The notes beneath the pieces were generated by a model, which was given only the letters and a program-made list of their open reading frames with translations, was not told where the DNA came from and did not search any database. The translations under genes were made by a program, and so were the position numbers. From assembly GCF_902148855.1 (NCBI RefSeq), contig NC_043967.1, forward strand, positions 34,871,897 to 34,935,896: a stretch of DNA of 64,000 nt, in the 5' to 3' direction. The DNA comes from Sphaeramia orbicularis (taxonomy: Eukaryota > Chordata > Actinopteri > Kurtiformes > Apogonidae). How positions within the stretch are numbered: the first letter of the stretch is position 1; each line of letters opens with the position of its first letter. Shown piece by piece: positions 1-16,100 of the stretch.

Positions 1-2012
1 AACGTGTTGTATTGTAACGATAAATTCATAATAAAAATCATATATTGAATGAATAAAATCATTCTCTATGAAATGTAGTCTATGTAGTAAGTAGGGTGTA
101 AGAAAACATCGGTTCTGCTATATGTCGCGATATTTCATTTCACAATACTGAATCGATATCAAAAAGTACTGTATGGATATTTTTAGGTATTTATTCAAAA
201 TGGTTATTTTGCTGTTTTTGTTTTTGTTTTTTGTTTATATTTTATCTATTATTAAACACTCTTTTATTAAATAATGTTAGTTCCTTTGCTGGAATTCCAC
301 AAAAATAATGTTACGATGTTCGTTCTTAACTAATAAAATATGAACATTTGAACAGGATCTCAAACGGTAATATCTGTAAAACATAATTTAAGTTTTACCA
401 CAGGAAAATTTTGTGAATTAGCATTAGATCCTGTTGTGATCAAATAAAAATGTTTTTAGAATTCGTGCAGATTTCTGGTGTAATTCAATTCATCAAGGAA
501 ATATTCATTAAAAAAAAAAGAGACAAACACAAATTTACCTTTCTAACAGTATCATGATATATCATATCGTGATCCTAGTTTTGTATCGTATCGCCAGATT
601 CTTGCCAATACACAGCCCTAATACTAAGCATCAAATAACATAAACCAAACAGCCAAAAATAGCCAAACAGTATCTATTAAATTAAAAACACATGGCTGCA
701 TTTAAGTCAGCTAGGAATTCTGACAACTTCAGTAAAAAAAACCCAAAAAAACCCCACTACTTTTCTCATAACATTGCAACTATATATTTTGACATAATTC
801 ATGATTATTATTTTTCTGCTATTTTTCCTTTTGTGTATTTCAATTAAAAATATTTGTTATTTTTGCAAAATATGACTGAACTCTTGAAACATCAGAATCT
901 TCACTGTGGCCCTAAAAGTCCTTCATACTGAGTGTGGTTTGCAAATCAAAAAATATAGTTTAAAAAAAAACAAAAACAAAAACTAATTTTGTCTTGCAAA
1001 TAAATATTCACATATACAAAACATCCATCCAACAATATTAAAATTACAATCGTGTTTTAGCTTAACAGTGTGAATGTCAAACATAGAACATTCACTGTTG
1101 CTAAAAAGAAAAGCAGATTTATGAGAAAACCAGCACAAATATTGCTTTTTATTTTACTTTTAATTTTCTACTACTTATGTAGTATTCATTGTATTCATCT
1201 TCGCAAAAGTAACTGCATTCGTGTGTGAACTACATTTTGAATTTGCAAACCACACATTTTATTTGATAAATTGATAGATCCTCACTGCACAGGAAAACTT
1301 CATTTTTTATGTTTAATATCTATTTATTTCCCATCATAACTATATAACCTCGGTTTTAGGCAAAAATGACGACCAAAACGACTCACTTGGGCTGAGCTAT
1401 ATTATATCAAATTAATCTTGACGGATTGAAGTTTTCTATTTTAGTTGATTATAGAAAAATATATAAAATTAGTGCTTCCTCTGGAGACATTTCTTGCTCA
1501 ACGACAATTCAACATGCAATCTGTTTTGTTTGTTTGTTGATGTATCTTCATTGTTGTTCCAATTATTACTTACCAGAGGTGTTATTATTATGTGTTAAGA
1601 GGTGTTATTTTATTGCTACCTTCTGTTGTTTGTTGTAAAGAATCTTATTTTCTCTTGCATCCATGCAAATAGAAAAAAAAAATCATGTAAGTCATTAATT
1701 GTCCTTATCAGATTAGATGTTTTGTCCTTATTGCTCAGCCCTACTATAAAGTAAGATCCAAGAGGTGCTAAACCGGAATGGTCCTTAAATTACAAAACTA
1801 ACAGAAGCATACAGTATATGCTTTGCTATGAGGCCTCTTGTTTTAATAAAAAAATAACCACAAGTTGAGAGGAACATTTACAGACACACCAAAAGAGGAA
1901 AATGGCTACCCTAGTGCTTGGTCTGAGGCCAAGGCAGTTTGTGGAAATTCCGATTATTTACAATTCAACCTAAGTCCATGAGTCCAGACCTGCTCCAGAG
2001 GGTTCCACGGTC
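1..2012. other. gmeb1 3' flank and a hAT MITE
   Basis: No gene is seen. The part next to the gmeb1 stop is probably its 3' untranslated region. Minus-strand AATAAA signals lie near 1607, 1323 and 1148, and I cannot tell which is used. A hAT-type MITE occupies 92-620. Confidence 0.4.
92..620. mobile_element. Non-autonomous hAT-type MITE, copy 1
   Basis: The element begins TAGGGTGTAAGAAAACATCG and ends CACAGCCCTA, with GATA/CGATA-rich subterminal parts. It matches 37727-38277 over its whole length. Flanks GTAGTAAG and ATACTAAG agree at 6 of 8 positions, consistent with an aged 8-bp hAT target duplication. It has no coding capacity. Confidence 0.8.
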
Positions 2013-5000
2013 TCATTTGACCTTATTTACTTCCTGAGTGTTTTCTTCTATCACCACTATCTGTACTCCTGACAGTTGTGTGTTGGTGTCCAGCTGCAGC
2101 TCCTGCACCGCTTCAGTCTGCGTCTGCTGCATTTGGCACTGTGGCTCCTCCCCCTCTGCCACCGCAGCCATGGACACCTCCATCCCGCCCTGCACCACCA
2201 TGGCGTCGGTGGTGGCGTCTCCGCTCAGCTGCAGCTCCATGACCCCCATGGCCTGCTCCATCTCCACCGGAGCCGGGTTGATCTCGATGACCGTGTGCTC
2301 CTGGCCTTGCTCCACCTCGCCCTGCATCACCTCCTGCTGTACTAACATGGTCCCGTCCACCACCTGACCCTCTATGGGCACCACCTCCGCGCTGCCGCCG
2401 GCCTGCTGGCTAAGGTGCACCAGCTCCACGGGGCTCACCAGCTGGCTGGAGTCCTGCACGGCGGTCGTCCCCAACAGCGTGAGGCCGGAGGAAGGGTGCA
2501 GGGTGATGGTGTCCGCCTTCCCATCCCCAGAAACCATGTAGCGGGTGAAGAACTGAGAGCCGGCAGGCAGCAGGGTGACGGTGTTTGAAGACTGGGCCAG
2601 GGAAGCGATGGGCAGACCAGCCACCGTGAACGGCTGACCCACCGACGACAGCGAGATGGGGGATAGGACGGTGAACTGCTGGGGCTGTAGGGTGGCCTGC
2701 TGGGTGACGGGGGACGTCAAGAGGGTGGTGGTGGAGGCGGGCCTCTGGAGACGAGGCCGCTTGGTCTGCCGCTTGGTGGGAGTTTTGCTTTTGGCAGGCT
2801 GTGGACAGGACAGCAGAGCTCGAACATGCTGCTGCTTCTTCTGCTCCTCCAGCTGCAGCTCCAGACCTGCAAAAAAGAACACCTTCAGAAACAACACACT
2901 CATCGTCTGCTCAAACAGGGCATCGTTTTACAATAACTGCATTCTTAGACAAGCTTCACAGCTAAAATTTGCTTAGAGGTCTTATTTATGTCTTTGTGCA
3001 TAAGAAATCAATAGAAGTGAATCCCCAAAGGAACTTTGTGTTGGTAAATGCAAGTTACGCAAATTGACAGGATTTCAGTTCTGTTGCAACATATTGATGG
3101 TCATATGAACTGTTTTCAGCTCAAAAATGTCCAATTTCATCACAATTAATGCTATATTTTCATGTCACACATGGCCAAGTTATATTTTAACTGAATTTAC
3201 CTGAAAATAAATATTCTATTCTTTTAGATTCCCAGATTTGTCTTACAAGATTATATACTACATATCACATGTTTTATTTTTACAGGTTGCAATATGCAGT
3301 ATGGTGCTGATCCATCCTGCTTACCAATGGCCAAAAAACCAAACCTCCTATCTGCAAATTTTTAGATTTTGAGTTTTCACATTAAATGGTGAGAGCAAGG
3401 ATGACTCCACATTTTCAGTTTATCTGCAAGATAATCCCGTCCTTTCTTATGACATGAAGGTTACCAGACAACAACAACAAAGACCATACTATAATAAAAC
3501 TAAACTATCGATCAATCAATCAAATTTTATTTATATAGCGCCAAATCATAACAAAAGTTATATCATGAAACTTTACATATAGAGTTGGTCAAAACCAGAC
3601 TCTAAGCCAATTTACAGAAACCCAATAGAATCCTCCAGGATACACGTTTTTTTTTTTGTTTCCTGAAAAAAGTGATTTTTTCAGATAGGAGGTTTTGTAT
3701 TTTGGCCACTGTTCTGTTACGCCAATACATACATTAAGAATGTCACACGTCACTTTTTAAATCAACAGTTTTCTAATAATAAGCATTTGTATAAAGAAAT
3801 AACAATTCTATATTGTTATTTACTCTTTAGTATGATGATAAACTATACAATAAATAATTCTGATCCTAGTTTTTGCACAGGGATCATTAGTGTAAACGGT
3901 GACATGGCTGCAGAGCATCAGTATGATGGGATCTGTAACAACCATGTCACATCCGTCCACTGCCACATTTTGTGTTTTTGTGTCAGCTGTTATTGTTTTA
4001 GATCCACAATACTAACATTTATGAATAAGAGGAGAACTAGCAATAGTAAGTATATAAGTTTATTACTAATAAAGTACTGGTACTGACCAGAGCATCATGG
4101 GTAATGTCACGTCCGTCCACCAGCAAAAGTTTTCACATACACGTGCTATTCAAAATCCAATATTTCTGAAAATATAGTTTCCACTGTCAAATAATATCAG
4201 TAGTCTGTGCACACATGTATTAGCATTATTTCAACACAGTTCTATGCACTTCTCACAACTGTTTTTTTAGACAAAAATATCGACTCATTTGACCCCCTAA
4301 GTAAATTTTAGCCGTTCTACAATGTTTTACTCTTTTAATTAGGTGGTAAAAACTTTATAAGTCAGTTATTGTTCCTTCCAGAGTAGTCACATTACACAAG
4401 TGTACACAGACGCACATACACACTGGATTAAAATTGGTTTGGCACGTCTTAATATTGATCTGCGATATCAATATCTGTCAGATATTATGGCCCTCTGGAA
4501 CTAGAAAATGTCAGTTCCAATCTCAAACCTTCAACTCAATAAAAATATCACTTGTATTTGACACTCAGTTCCACAAACACTGGCCATGAGAGCAAACTAA
4601 TAAACAGGAATTATGATATTGAGTCATATTTTTGTATCAATGTGGCTCCTAATCCTTCTCAGTAAAAAACAGGCTGCCGGAAGTCCTGATGTGTGTGGTC
4701 TTGTAAGATATTTTTTTATTTTATTATTTTTTTTTTTAACCCTATTTATCAATCAAATTTTGTTGACATAGCACCACATCATAACAAAAGCTATCTCATG
4801 ACACTTTATAGTTAGAGCAGGTCTAAACCAGACTCTTACACCAATTTATGAGTTTGAATGCAAGAGTTTGACTGGTGATATAACCAAACTGAACGGGTGA
4901 AGATTAGGTTGAAACTTGGAACAAATAATAAGTCAAATGTTTTTCTCTAACACTTCAACAGGCAACACATTATATAATATAATTCACCATCTATTCACAT

Positions 5001-6649
5001 TACTGAGAGGAGACTCTTATTAACCATCTGCACTGTTCTTAGTAATGATTATAACACAATAAATTATTACCCACACATCAACAATCAACCTACGACACAT
5101 GATTTTTTTATGAGGCCAACGTTAGATTTGATGCAGTCAGAGAATATATTGTAGAATATGTACAGAATAAAATAAATGTAAGTCCTTCATTAGGGCCCGA
5201 TTATACACAACTAAAAACATAAATGTGATGAATAATATATACCAGGGTTTCTGCAGGTATCAGCAAATCTAATTTAATGTTTTTTAATGCCACTTTAAAT
5301 AAATTCAATGCCCATGTCCAACTGCAGATACAGTTTTATATATAGTTTAATGACAGTTTACCGTTGGCAGGCTTTAACCAGGTTCTGAATAGTTCCTCCT
5401 CCCATCACTTCTGCTGAAACTTGCATTTTCCCATTTTTCCATCATTTGCTAATATTCCCTCTGCTCTTTCGCCACAGTATGAGCACACTCACAGCACATT
5501 GCATTCCAATTATCAGGTGTTGTGACTTCATATATTGGCCATAAACAATAGTCAATTAAAGGGTTCCACCTGTCAATCATCACACTATACTTCCAATCAA
5601 AATTATTAAATGTTTGTGTAATCAAAATAAATTCTGAATAACAAAGCTTTTTTCCACCAATTGTATTTAATTTTTTAATCCCTCTGGACATCAACTTTAA
5701 TGCTTTTTAATGCCATTTAAGGCCTTAATTTTCACAAAATCTATTTGTTGACTCCATGTTTTTAATGACCTGCAGAAGCCCTGTATATCTTCTCTTCTCT
5801 TAAATCTCCTTAAATATTACAGAATGGAGTTTATGCTTTGAATGTTTAAATATGACTGACTTTAAGTGGACAGTCTGAAGTGTTTCCACAGGTTGTACAT
5901 ATTTCATTAAGTTTCTATGTGGGCAGTAACCATGGTCAGATGCATGATATTTCCAGTTTTTGCGAATGCGATACCTCAGGAAAGAATATCTTGACATTTG
6001 GAGCTTATAATAAACAGTTCCCAGTCTGGTATAAAAATGGTTCGGGTGTCTATGGGTGATTTTCCCCTCTGTGACGACTGTACAGGGCATGAATTTGTAC
6101 ATATTTCACTTGTTTAAATCACATTAAGGCTTGAAGTTATAGATGACTGATGGGCCTCACCACTTTGAGTGACAGGTGGGTGAGCGCCATCTGCATCCGT
6201 GGGCTTTGATTGACAGCTAGATTCGCTGCAGAGTTGGACATGTTGCCAAAACGTTCTGAGTAGGGCTGCAACTAATGGTTATTTTCAGTGTTATTTAATC
6301 TGCTGATACATTATTTGATTAATTGAGCAATTGTTTGATTTGATAAAATACTACAAATGGGTGAACAAATGTCTCCAAAAACCAAACATGATGTCCTCAA
6401 CAGACCTGTCTCATCACAACCCAAAGATATTCAACTTACTACAACAGAAGAGGAAGAAACCAGAGAATATTCACATTTACGAAGGTGGAACTTGAATCTT
6501 TTTTGGAAAATTACACAAACCAATTAACAAAACAGTTCTAAATTAATTTATTATTCCATAAATAATCAGTTAATTATCACAGCTCTATTTCTGTCTTTGT
6601 TTTTATTGAATAAAATATACTTTTGCCTGACAGACAGACTGCATGTCAT

Positions 6650-6732
<83 letters not shown>

Positions 6733-7082
6733 GCCTGTTACTAAATGTTTTTTGTGTATTTTTAGATCTACTGCAAGTTGTAAAGCACATGTGTAACTGA
6801 TAAACTGGTAACATTTTCACCCCGTCCCCCCGAAGAGGAGGCAAGGGGTATTGTTTTTGGTTTGGTTTGGTTTGTTTCTTTTTGTTTACACTCTAGCAGC
6901 AAAACTCGTGGTTGAATTCATACCAAATTGGGTTCATAGACTGCCAGTGACCCAAAACAGATCTGATTACATTTTGGGAATAGTGGGTCAAAGTTTCAAT
7001 TTTATAGGAATTTTTTAAAATAATTTTTTTCTTCCATTTACTTAAACGGGCAAAATTTCACATGTTGTAGCAGAAAAACTAT

Positions 7083-7141
<59 letters not shown>

Positions 7142-10100
7142 CTTTATTGTCTGTTCCAAGTAATAATAGAAATTTCTCTTTTGTCACGGCTGTCAGACAA
7201 AGCTTAAACATAACGTGGGTGCACTTGAAAACCCTCAGCCTGACTTATCAGGTGCACTACTGCCCCTAGTGGCCTGAATTATCAGTGCATGCCAAAGTTT
7301 TTGGACAGACGGATGGACGGACAGATAGACGGACGACTGATGACAATACCCTGCAGCCAGTCTGGCCGAGGGTAAAAACTGCACTCAAACATAAAAAAAA
7401 AAACAAATAAAAGAGCGCAGACCTCCACCAAGGCAGATCAGCCCCCCCTCCCATCACCACCAAAATGTAATCATTTGTTACTTGTGCCGGTATCAACATT
7501 TCCTGAAAATTTCATCCAAATCTGTCCATAACTTTTTGAGTTATCTTGCTAACAGACAAACAAACAAACAAAGAGACAGACAAACCCCGATGAAAACATA
7601 ATCTCTGCCATTCCTTGGCAGAGGAAACAAAAATAAAAAACCCCAACTTATCAAAAAACACAGTCCAACAGCTAAAAACAAGTCTGTGTCTGTGTGATAA
7701 TCTGTGACAGATCCAGGTGCTGGGAGGTGAGTTCAGAAGCAGCTCATTTTTTTCAATTTCTCTAAGTGAACATATTTCATGCATGCAGATCCCAAATAGT
7801 GGACACACACCTGTCAGTTTAACATGATTCTAAAGGATAAACAAAACTGGTCAATGTGCACATGTCATGAATCCAACTATAACTTAGCAGGTGCACTAAT
7901 TCTGCATGCAAAGGGAAAGCATTTCAACATTTTGCACAGTCGTGTAAAAGGCCCGTCTAGTGAACCTGTTTCGTCGCTTGTGTTTCCTCTGTACTCACTG
8001 CTAAGGGTGCTGAGCATGTGCTCCTGACTCGGATCCGTCTGCTGCTTTCTCCTCTCCAAGATCTTCTTGACTGAATCCAGCAGACCGAACACCTGGGCCA
8101 GGTTACTGAGCACTGCCACCTCTACCAGACAGGAATCTGGGATCAGTGCGGTAATCAATCACAGGTTCACAGGGTCAGTGAGAAAGGATGAACAAATTCA
8201 GCTGCTATACATTATTCACCATTTACTGTTATACAGCTGTTTACTTTGGTCCTTCAGCTTCTAACAGCACAGGGGTGTCAAACATGTGGCCCGTGGGCTA
8301 ATACCGGCCTGCCAAAGGGTCTAATCAGGCCAGTGGGATGAATTTGTGAAATGCAAAAATTACACTGAAGATATTAACAATCAAGGATGTCAAAATCATT
8401 TTAGTTCAGGGGCCACATATAGACCAATAAGATCTCAAGTAGGTTGGACCAGTAACATACTATCACGATAACGTAAAAATAAGGACAACTCCCAATTTTT
8501 CTCTTTGTTTAAGTGTAAAATAGTAAAATTACATGAAAATGTTCAGATTTACAAACTATCCTTTCATGAAAAATGTGAATGACCTGAACAACTATGTACA
8601 ACCTGTAATTTCCTGAGAAAAATTAGTGTAATTTGAACAATATTCTGCCTGTTAATAAATGTTTTGTACTTTTGTCGACCCACTGTGAACCACCGTACAT
8701 TGTAATACACATAAATGACAAGCTGAGGCATAATACTGTTAAAACTCCACTTATTTTTCTGAAGAAAGTTCAGGTTGTTCATGTTATTCACATTTTTTAA
8801 AGGATACGTTGTAGATGTCAACATTTTCATAGTGAAATTTTACTTTTTCATACAGGAAAGTTTTAGGGTTGATATTATTTAGAAGTTATTGCCCTGCCCC
8901 CTGAAGGGGAGACAAGGGGTATTGTTTTTGGTTTGGTTTGTTGGTTTGTTTGTTAATACTCTAGCAACAAAACTACTGGTTGAATTCAAACCAAATTTGG
9001 TTTATAGATTGCCAGTGACTCAGAATAGCTGTGTTTACATTTTGGGAAAAGTAAGTCAAAGTTCCATGTTTTTTATGAATTTTTAAAATCTTTTTTCTTT
9101 TTTTCCCCGATTTACTTATAATGGGCGAAATTTCATGTCTGTAGCAGCAAAACTATTGGTTGAATTCATACCAAATTGGATTTAGAAATTGCCAGTGACA
9201 CAGAATAGATATCATTACATTTTGGGAAAAGTAGGTCAAAGTTCAAAATTTTTTATGAATTTTTAAAATTATTTTTCCTTCTGCAATGTACTTATAATGG
9301 GCAAAATTTCAAATGTCTATAAAAACATCCATTTTGTTTCCATTTACTTCAAACTTGGCACATATACAGATGATGACACCAGCTGGATCGATGCCAAAAA
9401 AAGCTACAACACATGTGAGGGGCAGGGTTTGTTGTGCCTGGAACCACCTGTTTTGTCATTATTTTACCTCAGATCACATTGGGCTCTATGTGGTCCCTGA
9501 ACTGTAATGAGTTTGACACCCAATGTAACAGCAGCTCAATTTATTCTTTCTTTCCATTTGTTTTCAGCCCATTCTGGTGGTGAACTCCTATTTCCCGTCA
9601 TCCAGTGCACATGTAGTCCTGTACCTGTGTCCTGTAAGGCTCCCAGCTCCTTGCGTTGTTGCACACCATTAAGCAGCTCCAGCAGCTCAGTGTTGATGTT
9701 GGTCACCACCTCTCCCAGTAAACCCACATCAGCGATGCCCTTCCAGAAGTTCAGCGTGTCCTCTGTTCACACACAGGCCTCAGTGTCAGCGTTCTCTGGG
9801 TGTGATGTTTCTGTGTATGATCGGTGTTGTGCGTTGTTACTGACCTGAGATCTCACTAGACTTCTCCTTGTCTCCAGACTCCAGTGCAGCCGTGCTCCAG
9901 TCTACCTTCCCGCTCAGACTCTCTGCTCGCTCCTCACTCACCACGCCTCCATTACCCAGAACCACCTGAGCTGTGATTCATACAGAAATACAGGCAGGAA
10001 ATATGAGACGAGTCAGAAACAGACTTTTAACCACACCATTTTTTAAAAAATTTACTTTTATTTTTATTTATTTATTTTCTTTTCCCCCTAATCTTCTTTC

Positions 10101-13100
10101 TATACTATTTTTAAAACCCTTTTCTGACCTTGTTTTGTATCTGCTGCCTGTCTTTTATTTATTTTATTTTTTGATCTTTTATGTTTATGAGATAAAGAGT
10201 ATGTCGAGTCTGTCGCCAGAGTTAATTATTAATTATATACTACCTGTTCTTGTACGGAGAAACATATTAAGTTTGCCATGTACCAAGCCTTTGAAAAGTT
10301 CAATAAAAACTTGAATTTCAAAAAAAACAAAACAAAAAAGAAACCCTTTCTGACTTCTCGCTTCTCTATACCCATATCCTTTAACCCTTTTATTTACTAC
10401 ACTGACAATTTTGTTGTCATTCTCTCTTCTGTTTCCACCTGGATGTGCAAAACCCACACACACAAAAAAAAAAAAAAAAAATCATAAACAACCACACATA
10501 TATATACATATACACACACACACACACACACCCAAACGCACTTGTAAATAGCCCTTTGTTTGCACCTGTCTTTGTTTTGCTTAATGTCTATGTCTTATGA
10601 ATTCTCTTTAATTTTTTTTTGTTATTTGTTTTTGTTACCCCTGTCACAATATTTTGTCGAGCACTGAATAAAAAAAAAAAAAGAAATAGTTCTTTAAAAA
10701 TAAGTAATCTATATCGGTTGCAAACTTTGACACTTTTATGGCACCAACTATTACGTATTAAAAAAATCCCCTATCGTTTAGTTCCAAGTTTCAATATCTG
10801 AGGAGTTAAAGCTTCATTTAACCCAACCAAACACACTCTAGGTGCATGTGCATTCAGGGGATAAAACCACTTTGGTATCAGGTGACATGATTGTTGTCAA
10901 CTGCTCAAAGGACCCAAGGTTTTTCAATAACCTCCACAGATTAATAATGAAAGGAAAACGTTTTTTTACACTTCTGATATTAACTGTAACATGAAAGCAT
11001 CTGTGTAAAACAAGACCTACGACAGCCGACAGTAGATGAGTCTCATTTAATGTCCAAACTATTTCCTTAGAGTCAGAAAAACCAAACACATACAGGTTAA
11101 AGCAGACTAACTGAACCCTTTTTGTGCTGACAGACTACCGAATCACTGAAAACAGACTTTAAAAGGGTTTCCATTGATCCGACGCACAACCCATGACACA
11201 AAACTCTCACTGACCTCCAGCCTTAGTTACTTTTATGTCTCTGCCTTAAAACACTTTGCTTCTTTTCTACAGTCTTGGGTGTTTAACCCTTGCAGCGATA
11301 TCCAACTTAAGTTTTCTCTCTATTTTACCTTTTCTATGTGATTTATGACTATTTATTGTTATGTCATCCTCTGCATTTTTCATTTCTTAGTGAAAATCAC
11401 GTATTTTCTTATATTTAATTCATCATTCATCATAACATTGATTATATAAATGTTCATAAAAGCTCAGATTCAACCACCAGCACTGGAGGGCTGGTTGAAA
11501 ATTGTTGATGAAATTCATAAAACAGAGAGATTAACATTTATGCTGAGGCTGCAAGCTGAATTTTACATAATAACATGGGGAAAATGGATTAGTTTCTTAA
11601 ATGCAATTAATGTGTGGTTTGTCTCATAGTCCTGTGAAATGCTATATAAACTGCTGCTCTAAAAATGTAATTAATTAGGTAACTTCACTGCTATTTCATA
11701 ACTGTAACCTAAATTATCATTACTATTAGATTGTGATTATTATCTGTTGCCGATTATTGTTTGTTATTTTCTGTATGACAAAATCCTTCTATATAATGCA
11801 CGTTCTGTGTCTGTCTGATGTCCGCTCAATGTCCACTCGATGTGTGATTGATGTAACAGTACGGGAGGGCGTACGGGTACAATGCCACTGTTGCACCACA
11901 GGAGGGTGCTATTGTACAATGGCACCATGGGTACAATGCCGCTAGTGATAAATAACTAATAAAAACTACATTAAAAAAAAAAGGTCAGATTCAAAGAAAA
12001 GGTGACTTTTTTTTTTTTTTTTACAAATATATCACTGAACATAAAAAACAGCATTTAAAACTACTACATTTACAACTATATGGGTTTAATTGATCAATCA
12101 ATGTTGCAGAAGATGATGGTGTTTCCAGGTTCACTATGGAATCTCTGAACGTCCAAATGGATCATATCTGAAACTGCATTTTACTTGAGTTATTTACATG
12201 TATTAATTGGGTTAGTTGTTTAATAGTTATTAAACATTTTAGATCAGTGGATGCTTTTTGGCGTTTGTGTCTTTTTCGGTCTTCGAGGGGCAACTTTTCA
12301 GAAATTGTTGCAAGCAACAACAGCTCTACACAAACTGAAACTCATTTAGCTTAAAGGGGTCATATTTTGCTAAACCCACTTTTATTAGTCTTTGGTACAT
12401 TTATTTGTGTATTTGGACCCTAATTGTTCAAAAAGTTTTAATCATAACCCTCCAGGTGCTACAAAGCTATCTTTATATTCATTTTGGCAAAAATTGAGTG
12501 GATTTCTACAACCTGTTTCAGTTCCTGCTTACCGTAATTTCCGGACTATAAGCTGCTACTTTTTTCACATGCTTTGAACCCTGCGGCTTAAACAATGATG
12601 TGGCTAATTCACCACAAATCAAATGCACTCACACTAAATTCTTCAGATCAGTCATTTTGCGTGTCATGCACACACCCTCATCATGGAAAACACACGAAGA
12701 AATGCATATGAGGCAGTTTTCAAGCTAAAGGCGGTCAGTCTGGCTGCCAAAGAAGGAAATAGAGCTGCTGCATGTAAGCTTAATATCAATGAATCGATAG
12801 TGAGATGTTGGAGACGGCACCGTGCGGCTTATATTCATGTGTGCTCAATAGTCCAGAAATTACGGTAATTTGTTACATTTTATAACTAGTTATATCACAT
12901 CATTTGCACATGTAAGGTCAAGACTTCTGATGAACATTTTTCTGAGTACACCATAATTGCAGCAGCAGCAGTTGTAGTCCATACTGAAAATATGTCCAAA
13001 CTTAGAGCTGATTACCTAAAATGTTCAATTGTTGGTTGTATTAATGAAAACAAATGGTTGAACGGGACAGAGCAGCACAGCCAACAACATGGAGGGGGTG

Positions 13101-16100
13101 GGGCGTGAAGTGGCTCATTTGCATTTAAAGGGCCAGGTTCAAGGTTACTTTATTTGTACCCCGTGGGTAGATTTGTTTTGCAGTCAAGGTGATTGCTTTG
13201 GCATTACAGCAAGACATACATTGAACATGTTAGACAGGTACTTGATCAAGCTTACAGACAGGACAAAAAGTGCTCAGTGTTCCACCATTCATCAGCATAG
13301 CAGCATGGATAAGTAAAAGAATAAAATAAATAAGATCAAATAAATAAAAACAAGATGCAATAAAATGCAATAAAAACCCAGAGAAGATAAAAACAGTCTG
13401 GGATAAAAACCAGGATAAGAACATAAAATTTAAAAATTTGGAGTCACAATGATAACAAATGATAATAATAAGTGCTCAAAATGACCTTTCTGGTGTCATT
13501 ACTCAGAAATAGGGTTGAATTACTGAAGAATTCAGACCCAAGCATAGCATTTACAGTTTATGTAGACCACAGGGAAATGTTTTAAAATGCATAATTCCAT
13601 TTAAAAAAGCAAAATATCACTCCTTTAAAACATACAATGAACAGCAAGTGCATTTCATATTTCCTACCTACGGCTATGTACAGCAGTGAAATAAAAGATG
13701 AACCATTCCATTTATTCCAAGGCCACTGTTGGAGCAGTTATGTACCACACATCTGCTTTGAAACAATAAAGCTGCCCACTCACATGTGTTTTCTACTGAG
13801 ATGCCTTGGCTAATATACAGTGTATTGTTGCTTTTGTGTCCTCACCTTGAGAGGATGTGGGTGTGGAAAGCCCACTGCCATCGGGAGGGAACCGGGTATT
13901 GTTGATTAAAAGGTCAAACTTGGTGCTGCGACACGTGTTGGTACACAGCGTACTGTGCTGATAGAAGTCCAACTGACCTGAATCCATCATTTTTCTGAAG
14001 GAGAAATTACATAGTTAGTAAATTCACCATGTTCATACTTATAAATCCTTCAGCCCTTTCCAGAAATATTCAGCTTTTAGTGATGAACATTGATTTATCA
14101 CTTTATTCTGGGTATTATTTCAATGTAAAGGAGCTGCCAGAAAATTCTTCCATCCCAACTTAGCACACATTTCTGGCAATTTGTTGTGAAGGCTGCAGCC
14201 TGAAAGCGAACCACTGATTCATGTACAGGACCTGCCCACACAAACCGCCACAGAAGAAATAGGAAAGCAGAAATAAAATTAAACTGGGGAAAATGCATGC
14301 ATGAGCAGCCCACAGTGCAGCAGAGGAATGGCGCTTTATGCTTAAATGTAGCTTGAGCCATTTCTAATATATATGCGATACGTCCATAAGTAATAACACA
14401 CCAAAGACATAAAAAAAAAGTAGTTTATGATTATTAATGTTAGTGCTATCACATCAATCAATCCTTATCTATCCGCTGAGATGAAAAAACTATTACAGCT
14501 GAGCACTGAGTGGACAAAAAAAACAGATTAATAAAAGTTCTTGTGATAAAAAGTAATTTAAAGCTGCAGTCCATAAACTGACATTTACACTCCAGTTTAA
14601 TGTCAACCACTTGGCACAACTTAAATCAATGGCAGTTAAGTTCTCACAGTACTTTCAACAGCACATATTTCTAAATTTATTGTATTCTGTGGTTTGTCAT
14701 GAATGATAGAAACAACGGGCTGGACAACCAAAACTATGTTTAATTTTCAGATTTAAAAGACAGAATTTGTAAAAGCAAAATAAAACAAAAAAACACTACC
14801 ATCCATTATCAAAAGAGGAGGGCAACACTTCACCAGGAGGTTATTTGGCAATTATGTCATTATATTTATTATACTGTTATACATAGGTTTACAGTATTTC
14901 CTTAGCCAAATAAAATAAAATGAAAAAAAAAGTTATTAATCTAATTGAGTGTCATTCTCTACTGAGATTTATTGTCTTTTATTACCCAACAAATATTAAC
15001 CTAAAGCCAAACATTGACCAACACCATCCCTAAACGCCTGAAAGTGAGGCCAAAGCAGGCACTCAAATTGAATCTGGTGACAGTAACAATGATTATAGCA
15101 GCTCACAGGGTTCATACAAATTTTTTACGGTCAAATTCAAGCACTTTTAAGGGTCATTTTCACATTTTTACAGCATAGCACCTTATCGCTGAAGTAAAAT
15201 ACATAGACAGGAATACATATGCTCATGATAATTTTTTTCACTTTTTATCACAATGATGTACATTGAATTATTTGTAAAATTATGTTTGATACTAGCAAAA
15301 AGTTTAGAAATTAAAGGAGAACACAATGCTTTATCCCAAAAAAAGAGAAGCCACTTATTGTTCTTCAGACACACTCGCACCGTGACAAAAATTAAGATAC
15401 AAATGTAGCTGAAGTCGACCTGAGAGCACCCGGTAATTTAATTTTAGCATAAAGTTTTAGTTTTCAAAAAGTAGCCTATCACCTTTCTGCAAGTAGCTTT
15501 GGTTTGGCATCTAACCTGGAACAGTTCATATTAAAAATAAATAAATAAATCATATCAAAGAGTTACAACTGCAAGTACTTTCAAGCACTTAAACTAAAAT
15601 TCAAGCACTTTTCAGACCTTGAAAACACAACATTGAAATTCAAGCATTTTCAAGAATTTCAAGCAACTGAGCTCAGCCACTGATAGCAGGGAAGCTAACA
15701 GCCTGGCAGATAAAATTATAACTGCAACAAACACAGGAAGACAAGCTTTGACCTATCTCTGCTGTCAGACAGGAAACACTCTACAAGACCCCTGTTGATA
15801 AGGTTATTATTAACAGAGCAACTCACTTTTTCATTCAAATAAAATGAAAACAAAAAACAAAAAAAATTGGGCACTGCAGTAAGACCAGCTGGGCCAGGGC
15901 TAGCTGACTGCCAAGCTAAGCTCTGTTGATATCCCTGCAATATATACACTAACATCTTTGATATAGTCACATCAGTTATTTCCTCACATTCTGCAGAGTG
16001 AAACTTTGAACACTACACACTCATAATATTATAAACTATCAATTTAAGGGAATTAGGGAGCACTTCAATGAACTGGTGACATGTCCAAAGTATAGCCTGT

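Noticed and set aside
2038-2976. Plus-strand frames opposite the last gmeb1 exon
   Set aside because: Antisense shadows of the GC-rich Gln/Val coding exon.
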